From assembly GCA_041674865.1 (NCBI GenBank), contig JBAYUX010000029.1:1-16962 (forward strand): DNA of 16,962 bases. Direction: 5' to 3'. How positions within the stretch are numbered: position 1 is the first letter of the stretch; each line of letters opens with the position of its first letter. The translations under genes were made by a program, and so were the position numbers. The notes below the pieces were generated by a model that saw only the letters and a program-made list of their open reading frames with translations, was not told where the DNA came from and made no database searches. This DNA is from CALREA01 sp041674865 (GTDB lineage Bacteria > Patescibacteriota > Gracilibacteria > UBA1369 > UBA12463). Shown here in pieces: positions 1 through 8,363 of the stretch.

Positions 1-15
1 AATAATCTGACGTGA

Positions 16-2910
16 TTACGGTGTTGAGAAGAGTGGTAACCCTATTGCATTTGGCGCGCTTCCGCTTATTCCTGTGGGAATGTTGCTTGGAATCGGAGTG
101 TTAGGATCTATCGAGATTGGTCCAGGTCCTATAGGTGCCACTCCGGCAGTTTTTATCTGTACGGTACCTTCACCGCTATAGCCGTTTTGATCATGCACTA
201 CGACTCGAATGATATATGGCGTTCCCGGTAATGCATTTTTTGGAACTTTTATTGTAGCGGAATCAAATGGCGCTGAACTTTGAGTAGCGCGAATAATATC
301 ATTGAAGTAATACGAGACATCTTTTATTCCATTATCCGCTTTATATTTTATTGATACGTTGACCGAGCTGTCTGTGAGTGTTTCGTATGCCGATGGTGAT
401 GTAATACTGACCACAGGAGCCTTTTCTAGTTTATTCTGGATACAGAGAGGGGACGCTTCTGTTGGAGGCGCTACGGTGCCTGTGTCTTCCTTGTCTTTGT
501 TCGCGTTGAACCATTGATATACGCCATCTCTCCATGCCGTATTGTCCGACGGATCACTATAGAGTTGATATGCTTTTTCTTGAACGTATTCTGGTGGACA
601 GAATTCGTTTGCGAGAAGATTGTTTCGTGTGTCGATATTCACCTTTTTGTAGGAACTTTCTACTTCCGTTGGGATCGCGAAGCTTGCGAATACTTCTGTT
701 CGCAGCTTGTCGGCTGGAGTGTTCTCTCCTGGAAGAAGTCCGGTAAGTGTTGAGATGGTTATATCCTTAATTCCTTCTGGTCGAGGAAATGCTTCGTCAG
801 GTTTGTCCTTAAGTGCGGCTGACATAATCTCTTTCCAGATTGGTGCGGCGACATTTGATCCATCTGCATTTGCGCCGAGTGGATCGCCTCGATTATTACC
901 AACCCAGACTGATCCAACGATTGAAGGGGTATAGCCCATAGTCCATAAATCCATTGGGTAGGCGACTCCCTTTGATTTTGATTTATTGGTAGATGTTCCT
1001 GTTTTTGTAGCAACAGTGTGACCGGCAATGTTTAAATTCTGGCTTACTTTGATTGCGGTATCTGAAAGAATACTATCGATTAAATACGAGACTTCTGGAT
1101 CAAGAGCATCTTCCCACTGGTTAACAGAATTTGGATCGAACTCTTCGATCGTCTTTCCCGTTGCATCTTGAATCTTGAGAATTGCAGTCATTTCTGGACG
1201 CTTTCCCATATTTGCAAAGACGCTATATGCCGTAACCATGTCGATCATCTTTACTTCTGCAGCACCGATTGCGAGAGGGTATCCATAATCAAAATCAGGT
1301 TTGAGTGTTGTGATGCCCATCTTTTGCGCAAGCTCGATAATTGGCCCTTTCTCTCCATCGAGATAGTATGCTTTTATCGCTGGAATATTGCGTGACTGTC
1401 CAAGTGCCGTACGAATCGACATTGGTCCACGGAATGATCCATCGTAGTTTTGTGGCTTATCTGGACCAATACTAAGAGGCGTATCGTAGAGAACCGTTGC
1501 TGGAGTGTAGCGCTTTAAGAAGGCTTCGGCATATACGAATGGCTTGAATGATGATCCTGGTTGACGTGCACGAGTTGTGACATTTACATTTCCATCGATG
1601 TCGGCATTCCAATAGTCACGTGAGCCGACCATGACGAGAATTTGTCCTGTCTTTGGGTCTGCGAAGAGTGCCGCTGCATTTGATGCCTTGTAGGTTTTTT
1701 GATAACTTTCCGCTCGTTTTGCCATACTCTGTTCTGCGACATCTTGAAGATTCCAGTCGAGAGTTGTGTATACCTTGAGTCCACCCCTTTGTACGATTTC
1801 TTTTCCATACTTTTCTTCGAGGTAGTTTTGAACGTATTCTACGAAGTGCGGAGCCTTTCGAAGTGATTTGTATGGCTTAAATTCCATCTTTTCCATCTCC
1901 TTCAGTGCGGCAGCCTTTTCGGCGGTTGTGATAAATCCGAGCTCATTCATGCGTCTCAATACGACATCTGCGCGTCCAGGGAGATAGACCTGATGTTCGT
2001 TGTCGATAATGTTCATTTTTCCAATGAGTCCTGAGATGTACTCATTCTCCTTGAGGTCACTTGCTGTTTTTATTGTTCGTTCTTGCAGTTCTTCAGGAGT
2101 GAATGTTTTATTTACGAGACTGTAACGGTGACTTCCGTATGGATTGTAGTAAGTTGGTAATTGCGGAATACCTGCAAGAATAGCGCTTTCTGCAAGCGTG
2201 ATATCTGCTGCATTTTTTCCAAAGTACATCTGAGCTGCCTTCTGAATTCCATAGGCGCTGTTACCGTAAGGAATTTGATTAAGGTACAGTTCAAGAATTT
2301 TTTTCTTGTCGTATTTTTGCTCAACACGAACTGCCATGATAAGCTCTCGAATTTTTCGAACAATGCTGTGTTCTGGCGTCAAGAAGGCATTTTTTACGTA
2401 CTGCTGTGTTATGGTTGATCCACCTCGTGCCTGACCAATTCCGAATACCTGATGGAGTCCGGCTGCTGCAATACCCGTCATATCAAAACCTTTGTGTTCC
2501 CAAAACTGACTATCTTCAATTGCGATTGTGGCGTTTAGGGCGTAAGGAGCGATTTTGTCATACGAGATTGATTCCCGATTTTCTTCTCCGTGAATTGTTG
2601 AAAGAAGTGTCCCGTTTCGATCGTAGATTTCTGTCGTGAGTGCCGTTGTTGAGCCGATATTATCTACACTTGGGAGACCAATTGAAAGTATTGCGATCGA
2701 TGCGAAGAAGAGGAATGTTCCGATTGCTACGGCTGCGATTCCTGCTGTAATAATCCAGGCAATAACCCGTTTTGGAGTCCAAGGTCGCTTTGGTCCTGGT
2801 GCGAAAAATGTTGAAACTTTATTCATGACCGTTCCTGCTGCATCGCCCATACTGCCACGTCGTTCAATGGCGTTTTGATACTTATCGTGAATTTTTTTAT
2901 GAAGATCCAT
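16..2910 (-). CDS. Class A (bifunctional) penicillin-binding protein with C-terminal Ig-like domain
   Basis: A 964-residue membrane-anchored peptidoglycan synthase that polymerises lipid II (GT51 glycosyltransferase) and cross-links stem peptides (transpeptidase) outside the membrane. Seen: a basic N-terminus, one membrane segment at about 48-78, then GT51 with the EDxxFxxHxGxD motif (catalytic Glu132), RGGSTITQQ at 162-170, the RKxxE helix ending at Glu189, and ILELYLNQIPYG. The transpeptidase has SSFK (Ser453, Lys456), SRN (506-508) and KTGTS (636-640), so both active sites look intact. Residues about 830-922 resemble a bacterial Ig-like domain and are followed by a roughly 40-residue Pro/Gly/Ser tail, longer than in a standard PBP1a. 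Start: ATG at 2910 precedes a plausible cytoplasmic tail; no Shine-Dalgarno is visible. It lies 134 bp downstream of pheT and may be read through from that operon or use a weak promoter of its own. Stop is TAA. The family assignment is firm; the role of the Ig-like domain (wall binding or partner contact) is inferred. Confidence 0.96.
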   Translation of the reverse strand: MDLHKKIHDKYQNAIERRGSMGDAAGTVMNKVSTFFAPGPKRPWTPKRVIAWIITAGIAAVAIGTFLFFASIAILSIGLPSVDNIGSTTALTTEIYDRNGTLLSTIHGEENRESISYDKIAPYALNATIAIEDSQFWEHKGFDMTGIAAAGLHQVFGIGQARGGSTITQQYVKNAFLTPEHSIVRKIRELIMAVRVEQKYDKKKILELYLNQIPYGNSAYGIQKAAQMYFGKNAADITLAESAILAGIPQLPTYYNPYGSHRYSLVNKTFTPEELQERTIKTASDLKENEYISGLIGKMNIIDNEHQVYLPGRADVVLRRMNELGFITTAEKAAALKEMEKMEFKPYKSLRKAPHFVEYVQNYLEEKYGKEIVQRGGLKVYTTLDWNLQDVAEQSMAKRAESYQKTYKASNAAALFADPKTGQILVMVGSRDYWNADIDGNVNVTTRARQPGSSFKPFVYAEAFLKRYTPATVLYDTPLSIGPDKPQNYDGSFRGPMSIRTALGQSRNIPAIKAYYLDGEKGPIIELAQKMGITTLKPDFDYGYPLAIGAAEVKMIDMVTAYSVFANMGKRPEMTAILKIQDATGKTIEEFDPNSVNQWEDALDPEVSYLIDSILSDTAIKVSQNLNIAGHTVATKTGTSTNKSKSKGVAYPMDLWTMGYTPSIVGSVWVGNNRGDPLGANADGSNVAAPIWKEIMSAALKDKPDEAFPRPEGIKDITISTLTGLLPGENTPADKLRTEVFASFAIPTEVESSYKKVNIDTRNNLLANEFCPPEYVQEKAYQLYSDPSDNTAWRDGVYQWFNANKDKEDTGTVAPPTEASPLCIQNKLEKAPVVSITSPSAYETLTDSSVNVSIKYKADNGIKDVSYYFNDIIRATQSSAPFDSATIKVPKNALPGTPYIIRVVVHDQNGYSGEGTVQIKTAGVAPIGPGPISIDPNTPIPSNIPTGISGSAPNAIGLPLFSTP

Positions 2911-2942
2911 GGTGTTGAGTTGTTGGGTTGAATTTTCCCTTA

Positions 2943-2948
2943 AGTATA
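2943..2948 (-). promoter_or_regulatory. Weak candidate -10 for the PBP gene
   Basis: TATACT on the minus strand, 32 bases before the PBP start, would give a leader of about 26 nt. No good -35 hexamer lies 16-18 bases upstream (GTAACC is there; a better TTGAAT is 25 bases away). The gene may instead be transcribed from pheST. Confidence 0.25.
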
Positions 2949-2993
2949 CCGATCCGAACCTTTTCGGTTACAGATTCAAACAGTACTATACTG

Positions 2994-3027
2994 AAAAATT
3001 TTAGCTTTGTCGAGTGGTCGGCAAGCT
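2994..3027 (-). terminator. Possible weak terminator after pheT
   Basis: On the minus strand an AGCTTG / CAAAGCT stem with one bulged A and a 12-base loop (arms 3022-3027 and 3003-3009) is followed by AAAATTTTT. The stem is short and imperfect, so read-through into the PBP gene is quite possible. The rest of the 134-bp pheT-PBP gap holds a small CAGTA/TACTG hairpin (2981-2993) and nothing else recognisable. Confidence 0.25.
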
Positions 3028-3044
3028 TATAGGCGATAGTTCTT

Positions 3045-5516
3045 TTAACGTATCACCCCTCCCATGCTTTCTATCTTCGCCGTGATGGCTTTTTGGGCAG
3101 TTACCATGTCTTCATCGGTGAGTGTTCGATCTTCTGCTTGAAGGAGAATGTTGAATGCGAGAGACTTTTTGTCTGCCTCAATCTTGTCGCCTTCATATTG
3201 GTCGAAGAGGTAGGCTCGTTTGATGAGTTGTAGGTTGGTATGCTTAATTGCCTTCTCGAGTTCGCCAGCCGTTACTTTTTTATCTATAAGGACGGCAATG
3301 TCGAGTTCGATACCAGGGAACTTTGGAATTGCTTTGTACTTTGCGTCTTTGATTCCAAGCGATTCCTTGAGGAGTTTTGTAAGATTAATTTCAAAAATAG
3401 CGATGTTTGATGGGAGGTCGTTGGCACTTGCCACTTCTGGATGGAGTTCGTAGATACGTGCGAAAGATGGCTCATTGCTCAGGTCTTCTGCTGCTGTTGC
3501 AAGTTCTGCATATCGGTTTGGATGTGCGGTAGGGCAGAACGTTATGCCTTTTTTCCACTCTTGAGTAGTCACATTGAGGGAGTTGCAGTATGTTTCAACG
3601 ATGCCTTTTGCTGCGAGAAATGTTGAAGGATATTTTGAACTAATAATGGCACCCGTAATAATAATTTCTTCTCGTGGGAAGAATTCCTGCTCTTCATTGT
3701 AGGTTCGTCCGATCTCGTAGATTGCCATTTCTTTTTTGAAACGGAGGTTGCTGATGAGGTTTTTGAGGAGGTTTGGAACAAGACTTGTTCGAAGGTGCGT
3801 CTGTTCTGACGAGAGATAATTTTCGAGCTTCAGATGAATATCTTCTGGAAGGTCACATTTTTGAAGATCTTCTTTTCCGTAGAATGAGTAGTTGTAGACC
3901 TCGGAAAGTCCGAGCTTGAGAGAGAGAATGTCTCGAGATTTGTGTTCGAGTTTTCTCTGCTCGTTTTCTCGTGGAAGATTGATTGGGAGAGATGGAAGTG
4001 TTGGCGCAATTTTTTCGTAACCGTGGGCACGAGCAACTTCTTCAAGAATGTCATCTTCGTTGTTAATATCTTTTGTCGCTCTAAATGACGGGACGGTAAC
4101 TTCAAGTAATTTTGGCTTACCGGAGAGCACTTTTACGCTGAATTGGAGCTTCTGTAGAATCGACTTCATGTCTGCGAGCGAGATTTCTACTCCGATTTTT
4201 GCTGCAATTTTTTCTGGATTTACGGTGATAACTTTTGTTGGAAGTTTTGTAGAGTAGATGTCTACAATTCCGCCTTCGAGTTCTGCTTTTGGACAGAGTT
4301 TTTTGATGAGTGCTGCCGCGCGAAGGAGTGCTGGCATCGTCATTTCCGAGTCGAGAGACTTTTCGTAACGCTGTACGGCATCGGTTCTGAGCCCATGTCT
4401 CTGTGAGGCTTTTCTGACAATTCCCGGCTGCCAGTTGGCCGATTCGAGAATGATTTCCGTTGTTTCCTTGTTGATTTCTGACTGCGTGCCACCCATAACT
4501 CCTGCGAGCGTGAGGACGTGTGTCCCATTGGTAATGACAGGATCTTCTGTCGTGAGGTCGTGTGATTTGTGATCGATGGTTTCTAATTTTTCGCCTTTGT
4601 GAGCGTATCTGATTTCGAGCTTATCGGTGCCAACTACTTTTCTATCATACGCATGCATCGGCTGTCCAAGTTCGTACATGACGTAGTTTGTGATATCTAC
4701 GATATTGTTTACTGGACGAACACCAACGGCGATGAGGTCTCGCTTAAGCCAATCCGGAGACTCTTTCACTTGGATATTTTTGATTGTGAGAGACGTGAAT
4801 CGAGGACAAATTTCTTTGTCATGAACGGTAATTTCGAGAGGGGATTTGTGAGTTGGAATTTCTGTGTCCTTGAGAATTTTTACTGCCTTCTCGTATGGTT
4901 TGAGTTTTGTATCGAAGATTGCCGCCATTTCTCGCGCAATTCCATAATGCCCCCAACAGTCTGGTCGGTGGGTGAGTGATTTATTGTCGATTTCTAAGAT
5001 GACATCGCTTTTTCCGAGGAGGGTAGCTATGTTTTGGCCTGCCTTGAGTGGAAGCTTGCTCGTTGGTTTGTAGACTTTTAGATCGAGAACGCCATCAGTT
5101 ATTTCTGTCTCAAGTCCTACCTCGTCTCCTCCACAAATCATTCCATTACTTTCCATGCCACGTAGTGATGCTTTTTCAAGTGTGATGAGATCGCCTTCGC
5201 CGTGCCATCGGACTTTGCTTCCTGGAAGTGCGATGATCACCCACATGCCTTCTGTGATATTCGGAGCCCCGCAGACAATTTGTAATGTGCCTCCATTTTC
5301 TGTGCCAACGTCTGTTTGTGTGACACGAAGTTTATCCGCATTTGGATGCGGTTGAATTGATTTTATTTGTCCAGCTACGATGTGCTTCCATGCTTCTCCT
5401 TCATTCATAACACCTTCTACTTCTGCAGTTCGAATGGTAAAAAGCTGTCCGAGTTCGCTCGGATCAATATTTGGAATTTCTACGAATCGTTGTAGCCAGT
5501 TGAGAGAAATTTTCAT
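3045..5516 (-). CDS. pheT: Phenylalanine--tRNA ligase beta subunit
   Basis: Large subunit of the cytoplasmic alpha2-beta2 phenylalanyl-tRNA synthetase; it contributes tRNA binding and editing while PheS holds the catalytic site. At 823 residues it has the usual length of the full-size bacterial form. Seen in order: N-terminal domain; EMAP/OB tRNA-binding fold at about 40-150 with HPNADKL and VCGAPN; B3/B4 editing region from about 171 (EIDNKSLTHRPDCWGHYGIARE) through HGLRTDA and QRYEKSLD near 374-388; B5 domain ending in PSFRATKDINNEDDILEE (477-493) and ARAHGYEKI; catalytic-like core to about 720; and a C-terminal ferredoxin-fold anticodon-binding domain from about 731 (PKFPGIELDIAVLID) to the end. 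The start ATG lies 13 bp after the pheS stop, without a Shine-Dalgarno motif, so translation may be coupled to pheS. Stop is TAA. Nothing essential appears to be missing. Confidence 0.98.
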   Translation of the reverse strand: MKISLNWLQRFVEIPNIDPSELGQLFTIRTAEVEGVMNEGEAWKHIVAGQIKSIQPHPNADKLRVTQTDVGTENGGTLQIVCGAPNITEGMWVIIALPGSKVRWHGEGDLITLEKASLRGMESNGMICGGDEVGLETEITDGVLDLKVYKPTSKLPLKAGQNIATLLGKSDVILEIDNKSLTHRPDCWGHYGIAREMAAIFDTKLKPYEKAVKILKDTEIPTHKSPLEITVHDKEICPRFTSLTIKNIQVKESPDWLKRDLIAVGVRPVNNIVDITNYVMYELGQPMHAYDRKVVGTDKLEIRYAHKGEKLETIDHKSHDLTTEDPVITNGTHVLTLAGVMGGTQSEINKETTEIILESANWQPGIVRKASQRHGLRTDAVQRYEKSLDSEMTMPALLRAAALIKKLCPKAELEGGIVDIYSTKLPTKVITVNPEKIAAKIGVEISLADMKSILQKLQFSVKVLSGKPKLLEVTVPSFRATKDINNEDDILEEVARAHGYEKIAPTLPSLPINLPRENEQRKLEHKSRDILSLKLGLSEVYNYSFYGKEDLQKCDLPEDIHLKLENYLSSEQTHLRTSLVPNLLKNLISNLRFKKEMAIYEIGRTYNEEQEFFPREEIIITGAIISSKYPSTFLAAKGIVETYCNSLNVTTQEWKKGITFCPTAHPNRYAELATAAEDLSNEPSFARIYELHPEVASANDLPSNIAIFEINLTKLLKESLGIKDAKYKAIPKFPGIELDIAVLIDKKVTAGELEKAIKHTNLQLIKRAYLFDQYEGDKIEADKKSLAFNILLQAEDRTLTDEDMVTAQKAITAKIESMGGVIR

Positions 5517-5529
5517 TGAAGTATCTTGC

Positions 5530-6570
5530 TTAAAATTGTTCTAAGAATCTAAGGTCGCCGTTCATTAAGTGACGAATATCGTCGATACCGTATTTCATCA
5601 TAACGAGACGAGTGAGTCCGAAACCGAAGGCCCATCCTTTGTAAATTTCTGGATCGATACCGCCTGCTTTCAGGACATTTCGGTGAACCATTCCTGCCCC
5701 CATGAACTCCATCCAGCCGGTGTGTTTGCAAACACGGCAGCCAGTTCCTGCGCAAAGGAGGCACCACATGTCGAGCTCGATTCCTGGCTCTACGAAAGGA
5801 AAGTATCCTGGTCGGAATCTCACCTTTGTTTCTTTTTTGAAGAGTCGTGTGAGAAATTCTGTCATGACACCCTTGAGTTGCGCGAGCGTAATATCTTTAT
5901 CCACGAGGAGTCCTTCTACCTGATAAAAGGTTGAGTCGTGTGATGCGTCAGTTGCTTCGTAACGGAATACTCGTCCTGGCATAATTGCTCGAAGTGGAGC
6001 GCCATACTTTTCCATGGTTCGGATCTGTGTTGGTGAAGTCTGTGTGCGAAGAACCATTTTTCCATGCTCCGCGTGCTGCTTGTCGCTGACGAAAAATGTA
6101 TCCTGCATATCTCGTGCTGGATGATCTTTCGGTACGTTGAGCGCTTCGAAGTTGTAATGTTCTGATTCGATTTCTGGGCCGTCCATAATAGCAAAACCCA
6201 TCTGTCCAAAAATCTCCTCTACTTCTTTTTGTACCTGAGAGAGGGGATGAATATGACCTATTGCGAATGGCACGCCTGGTCGAGTGATATCAAATGTATC
6301 GTCGTTGAGTTGCTTCTCGAGTTCTTCTTGTTCGAGATTGTACTGTTTTGTTTCGAGTGCTTCTTCGAGTGCCTTTTTCCCGTGATTAAGCGCCTGACCT
6401 GCGAGAGGCTTTTCTTCATTTGGGAGATCTTTAAGTCCCTGCATGATCGTCGTGAACGAACCTTTTCGTCCAAGATACTTCACGCGAAGTTCCTCGAGTT
6501 GCGCGAGTGTTGATGCACGTGCAATCTCTTCTTTGCCTTCCTGAACGAGTTTTTCGATAAGTTCTTTCAT
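5530..6570 (-). CDS. pheS: Phenylalanine--tRNA ligase alpha subunit
   Basis: Catalytic subunit that activates Phe with ATP and charges tRNA-Phe; 346 residues, normal for bacterial PheS. Seen: N-terminal coiled-coil tRNA-binding arm (about 1-90); class II motif 1 region starting GHIHPLSQV (105-113); LRTQTSPTQIR (174-184); motif 2 region RVFRYEATDASHDSTFYQVEG (200-220); a C-x2-C-x4-C-x2-C cluster (Cys270, 273, 278, 281), as in many PheS proteins, followed by TGW; and motif 3, GFGLTRL (316-322), with the conserved Arg321. The residue before that Arg is Thr rather than the more usual Glu or Asp, which motif 3 tolerates. It is the first gene of pheST. The promoter at 6601-6629 gives a leader of about 24 nt with at most a weak purine stretch (GAAAG) near the start. 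Stop is TAA. Confidence 0.98.
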   Translation of the reverse strand: MKELIEKLVQEGKEEIARASTLAQLEELRVKYLGRKGSFTTIMQGLKDLPNEEKPLAGQALNHGKKALEEALETKQYNLEQEELEKQLNDDTFDITRPGVPFAIGHIHPLSQVQKEVEEIFGQMGFAIMDGPEIESEHYNFEALNVPKDHPARDMQDTFFVSDKQHAEHGKMVLRTQTSPTQIRTMEKYGAPLRAIMPGRVFRYEATDASHDSTFYQVEGLLVDKDITLAQLKGVMTEFLTRLFKKETKVRFRPGYFPFVEPGIELDMWCLLCAGTGCRVCKHTGWMEFMGAGMVHRNVLKAGGIDPEIYKGWAFGFGLTRLVMMKYGIDDIRHLMNGDLRFLEQF

Positions 6571-6600
6571 GGGTTTCTTTCGGGGTTTTGAGTCTGGCTC

Positions 6601-6629
6601 ATTGTAATACGAATTTGCCCGAAAGGTAA
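6601..6629 (-). promoter_or_regulatory. pheST promoter
   Basis: On the minus strand, -35 TTACCT (6624-6629), a 17-bp spacer, and -10 TACAAT (6601-6606). The predicted start is near 6594, giving a leader of about 24 nt. It is interleaved with the divergent promoter of the flavoprotein gene: the two -35 elements sit within 15 bp of each other, so both are unlikely to be occupied at once. Confidence 0.6.
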
Positions 6630-6643
6630 GAGTTCTTTATGAT
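6615..6643 (+). promoter_or_regulatory. Promoter of the flavoprotein gene, leaderless type
   Basis: -35 TTGCCC (6615-6620), a 17-bp spacer, -10 TATGAT (6638-6643). Only six bases separate the -10 from the ATG, so the expected start of transcription, seven bases downstream, is the A of the start codon at 6650. The mRNA should be leaderless. Confidence 0.7.
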
Positions 6644-6649
6644 GCCTCC

Positions 6650-7912
6650 ATGAAATCAGACTTTGATGTTGTTATTGTCGGGGCAAGTTTTGCTGGGTTG
6701 ACATTGGCTCACCACCTACCATCCCATTTACGGACTTTGATTATCGATGTGAAGCCGGAGGCGCTCCATACAGTTGAATCTACCGGTCTTATTACCGTTC
6801 GGACTCGTGAGGAATTTTCCGAGTTTTTCCCTATAGATCAATATATTACGAATCCTATTACGACGATTTGTGTCGTGGCGCCTGACTTCCAGGAGCACTT
6901 TTTTTCAACAACAACTGAGCCATGGATTTATCAAACTGATACGAGGGGATTGATGAAACATCTTGCCGAGACGCTTCCTGCTCATGTTGCCTATGAATCA
7001 TCGGCCTTGCTGGTTGGTGTGGATCGAGCCGAAGATGGTTCGGTACAAGCTGTGGATATTTTGCAGGGTGGAGTGAAGCATCGTGTCGCAACTCGTTTTC
7101 TTGTGGGTGCCGACGGTGGGCGATCGAAGGTCGCCAGTCTTGTGAGTGAACTCGATCGTAATACTCGTTTTTTGATGGGCTGCGAAAAAGTTTTCTTTGG
7201 TGAGGTGCATCTTGGTCCAAATCCCGAAGAAACGATTTATCATTTCTGGTTTGGAGAGTTTTCTCTTGGTTATGGAGGATGGCTTTCTCCTACGGTTATT
7301 GATGGAAAGAAAGCGTTCCGTATCGGTCTCGCGAAGTTGCAAAAAGATGTCGGAGAAATTCAAGAGTTGCTTACGAAATTTGCTAAGTTGCTGGTTGATA
7401 ATGGAACGATTACGATTGATGGAGATCCTGAAAAACCTCATTATGCATTCGGAAGTCCTATTCCGATGAGTGGCGCTTTGTCTCGAGTGTCGCATAAAAA
7501 TATTCTTTTGATTGGTGATGCAGCTGGCTTGTGTGGTGCATTTGCAGCCGATGGAATCAAGGGTTCGGTTGTTTCTGGAAAGGTGGCAGCACCGCTTATT
7601 GAATCTTTCTTAAATGGAAATGCTGGCGCCTTGTCGGCGTTTCACGATCGTGTGAATGAGCATGGAAATCTCATGGAGTATTACAAAAGACAGGTTCGAT
7701 ATCGTTGGATCTGGGATCGTATGAAGTCGAATCGAACGTTCCGTGCGATGTATAACATCATTGCCGCCGAGCGAGATTCATTTCTCGATCAGTTCTGTGA
7801 CAGTAAGGACAAGCGAAAAAGTTTGGTGTGGGTCGTGTTGAAGGTGAAGCATCTTTGGAAACTTATTGTGTACAGTTGGTATATTTTCTTGGATTTTTTT
7901 GTGAGAAGGTAG
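6650..7912 (+). CDS. FAD-dependent oxidoreductase, geranylgeranyl reductase-like
   Basis: A 420-residue flavoprotein of the PHBH/geranylgeranyl-reductase superfamily. Seen: an N-terminal Rossmann FAD motif, VIVGASFAGLTLA, with GxxxxG at 11-16; the second FAD motif, LVGADGGRSKV (151-161); the substrate-region signature GYGGWLSP (207-214), resembling the YGWxFP signature of geranylgeranyl reductases; and the third FAD motif, ILLIGDAAGLCGAFAADGI (285-303). The tail from about 391 alternates hydrophobic and basic residues and ends FFVRR, suggesting membrane attachment. Family members saturate isoprenoid chains of lipids, quinones or chlorophyll, or hydroxylate aromatic compounds; the substrate here cannot be read from sequence. 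It is a single-gene unit: divergent from pheS, convergent with HU. No Shine-Dalgarno is present and the promoter predicts a leaderless mRNA starting at this ATG. Stop is TAG. Superfamily is sure; the reductase subgroup is likely. Confidence 0.88.
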   Translation: MKSDFDVVIVGASFAGLTLAHHLPSHLRTLIIDVKPEALHTVESTGLITVRTREEFSEFFPIDQYITNPITTICVVAPDFQEHFFSTTTEPWIYQTDTRGLMKHLAETLPAHVAYESSALLVGVDRAEDGSVQAVDILQGGVKHRVATRFLVGADGGRSKVASLVSELDRNTRFLMGCEKVFFGEVHLGPNPEETIYHFWFGEFSLGYGGWLSPTVIDGKKAFRIGLAKLQKDVGEIQELLTKFAKLLVDNGTITIDGDPEKPHYAFGSPIPMSGALSRVSHKNILLIGDAAGLCGAFAADGIKGSVVSGKVAAPLIESFLNGNAGALSAFHDRVNEHGNLMEYYKRQVRYRWIWDRMKSNRTFRAMYNIIAAERDSFLDQFCDSKDKRKSLVWVVLKVKHLWKLIVYSWYIFLDFFVRR

Positions 7913-7950
7913 AGGTGTGTTTTTTATTTTGGAGCGTGGTCTAATCTAAC

Positions 7951-7981
7951 AAAAAAACCTGCCCTTTATGGGGGCAGGTTT
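7951..7981 (-). terminator. HU terminator, probably bidirectional
   Basis: A 10-bp perfect stem, AAACCTGCCC (7955-7964) with GGGCAGGTTT (7972-7981), and a 7-base loop. Read on the minus strand it is followed by seven T residues (complement of 7951-7957), a classic intrinsic terminator for the HU gene. On the plus strand the same stem is followed by TATATTGTTT, so it may also stop the convergent flavoprotein transcript. Confidence 0.85.
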
Positions 7982-7992
7982 ATATTGTTTAG

Positions 7993-8011
7993 AAAAATCC
8001 TTCGAGGATTT
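7993..8011 (-). terminator. First, weaker HU terminator hairpin
   Basis: A 7-bp stem, AAATCCT (7995-8001) with AGGATTT (8005-8011), and a 3-base loop, 12 bases after the HU stop codon. On the minus strand it runs into TTTTT. With the stronger hairpin at 7951-7981 it makes a tandem pair. Confidence 0.5.
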
Positions 8012-8023
8012 GTCCGATAGAGA

Positions 8024-8299
8024 CTATCGAACTGCGTCCTTAAGTGACTTACCAGCCTTGAAAGCAGGAAGCTTCATAGCTGGGATCTTGATCTTCATTG
8101 AAGGGTTTCGTGGGTTTACACCTGTTCGAGCCTGTCGCTTTGAAACACGGAATGTTCCAAAACCTGTGATTGTTACACTTTCGCCACGCTTAAGTGACTT
8201 AGTGATGTGAGCGAGAACTGCATCGAGAACCTCGCCTGCAGCTTTTTTTGTAACGCTAGCAGCGTTAGCAGCTGTGTTTACCAAATCCTGTTTTGTCAT
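8024..8299 (-). CDS. hup: HU family DNA-binding protein
   Basis: A 91-residue nucleoid protein of the HU/IHF family; as a dimer it bends and wraps DNA. The sequence spans the whole fold: N-terminal helices (MTKQDLVNTAA to ITKSLKRGE), the GFGTF turn (47-51), the DNA-clasping beta arm with RTGVNPRNP (58-66), and the C-terminal IPAMKLPAFKAGKSLKDAV. The arm reads NPRNPSMKIKIPA where most HU proteins have NPxTGxxIxIPA, so the TG turn is replaced by NP; the intercalating Pro (NP) is kept. The ATG at 8299 sets the normal HU N-terminus; no Shine-Dalgarno motif precedes it. It has its own promoter, an 83-nt leader with a hairpin, and tandem terminators, so it is monocistronic. It diverges from topA. 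Stop is TAG. HU rather than IHF is likely but not certain. Confidence 0.97.
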   Translation of the reverse strand: MTKQDLVNTAANAASVTKKAAGEVLDAVLAHITKSLKRGESVTITGFGTFRVSKRQARTGVNPRNPSMKIKIPAMKLPAFKAGKSLKDAVR

Positions 8300-8347
8300 A
8301 GGATGATGGGGATAAAAAAATAATTTTTTGAATGGGGGATGTAACTG

Positions 8348-8363
8348 TTGGTTCGAAAACCAA
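8348..8363 (-). promoter_or_regulatory. Leader hairpin of the HU mRNA (UUCG loop)
   Basis: In the HU leader, TTGGTTTTCGAACCAA forms a 6-bp perfect stem closing a UUCG loop. No T-run follows it directly, so it is not a terminator. It lies about 50 nt before the HU start and could protect the 5' end or bind a regulator; that role is inferred. Confidence 0.5.

Noticed and set aside
4599..4979. Open frame of 126 codons on the plus strand inside pheT
   Set aside because: Antisense to conserved PheT domains and without recognisable features.
6998..7495. Open frame of 165 codons on the minus strand inside the flavoprotein gene
   Set aside because: The plus-strand frame has clear FAD motifs; the antisense frame has no family features.
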